From contig CM055095.1 in the NCBI GenBank assembly GCA_029204225.1, forward strand, positions 56,674,140 through 56,738,139: DNA of 64,000 nucleotides, given 5' to 3'. The DNA is from Diphasiastrum complanatum (lineage: Eukaryota > Streptophyta > Lycopodiopsida > Lycopodiales > Lycopodiaceae). Made by a program: the position numbers and the translations under genes. Below, piece after piece: positions 63,559 to 64,000 of the stretch (its first letter is position 1; every line of letters starts with the position of its first letter). A model generated the notes under the pieces. It saw only the letters and a program-made list of their open reading frames with translations, was not told the origin of the DNA and did no database searches.

Positions 63559-64000
63559 CTCAACCGATCAATCCAAAGGGCACCGTTGGGGTATGGGAAA
63601 GGGAAAGATAGAAGAGTTTGGCTCCACATCTACCTCTACAACTTCTGTTGATGACTTCACTAAAGCGCCATAAAGCAAAGGAATTAGGAAACTATGGTTG
63701 AGGAGGATGGTTATACAATTGTAGATAATAAAGTAACTCCACATTGACAACTATGCTGGAAAGCCATCGTACGGTCGACAAATATTGGAAATCCAAACAA
63801 GCACGATATTTCCAGTATACAAGTACTACATATATATATATACATATACATATACATATTTTTATGGTTTGATTGGCTACTAGGGAGTCCTTGGGTGAGG
63901 AAATGGCAAAAATGCTTTTGGACTTAGTATAGAAGTAAAATTCTCTTAAACCCTAATTCATATGCAAGAACAAGAAAAAAACCCTAAATTATCTTGCTGA
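63559..64000. other. No recognised gene; (TA)/(CATATA) repeat at about 63826-63860
   Basis: AT-rich end of the window. A short ATATAT/ACATAT tract is the only clear structure. Confidence 0.6.

Overview
This window reads as nuclear DNA of a land plant, most likely an angiosperm. The evidence is two plant-type genes with small exons and long introns, GT-AG introns, several families of plant LTR retrotransposons primed by initiator-methionine tRNA, and very long GA/CT and CA/TG microsatellites. The species cannot be named from sequence alone. There is no bacterial, organellar or CRISPR-like material.

Layout. Positions 1-2640 hold the 5' end of a minus-strand gene for the ESCRT-III subunit VPS20/CHMP6 (two exons seen, truncated by the window edge). 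Positions 2640-46600 are gene-poor and filled with decayed transposable elements: an L1-ORF1p-like fragment (3.8-4.7 kb), chromovirus Ty3/gypsy LTRs and an integrase/chromodomain remnant (5.5-8.8, 14.9-15.4, 33.4-33.7 kb), copia LTRs (6.2-7.1 and 16.0-16.8 kb), a non-LTR reverse-transcriptase C-terminus with an R2-like endonuclease-type tail (11.4-13.2 kb), a retrotransposon gag (18.0-19.4 kb), a minus-strand copia gag/protease with LTR and primer site (19.4-22.8 kb), a rearranged copia integrase (25.0-25.7 kb), a copia-type LTR (31.0-31.8 kb), a palindrome-rich inverted-repeat element (31.8-36.4 kb) carrying a tRNA-like insertion with 14-bp target duplications, and an internally deleted copia element between two LTRs (38.9-42.9 kb) lying among older copia remnants (38.0-43.9 kb).

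Positions about 47700-57545 carry a complete plus-strand gene for a putative glucose-6-phosphate 1-epimerase (aldose 1-epimerase family). I could resolve it into nine coding exons giving 355 codons. One intron holds a 491-bp hAT-like miniature element with a perfect 8-bp target duplication. Downstream (57.6-64 kb) are a 156-bp tandem duplication, a short copia deletion derivative (60.4-61.9 kb) and a gag fragment.

The two cellular genes have unrelated roles: endosomal membrane sorting and hexose-phosphate metabolism. I found no convincing novel multi-gene system. The most unusual features are structural: a perfect 63-bp inverted copy at a copia deletion junction, the palindromic subterminal repeats at 31.8/36.4 kb, and two non-LTR-type protein remnants whose domain types I would not expect as the common plant ones.
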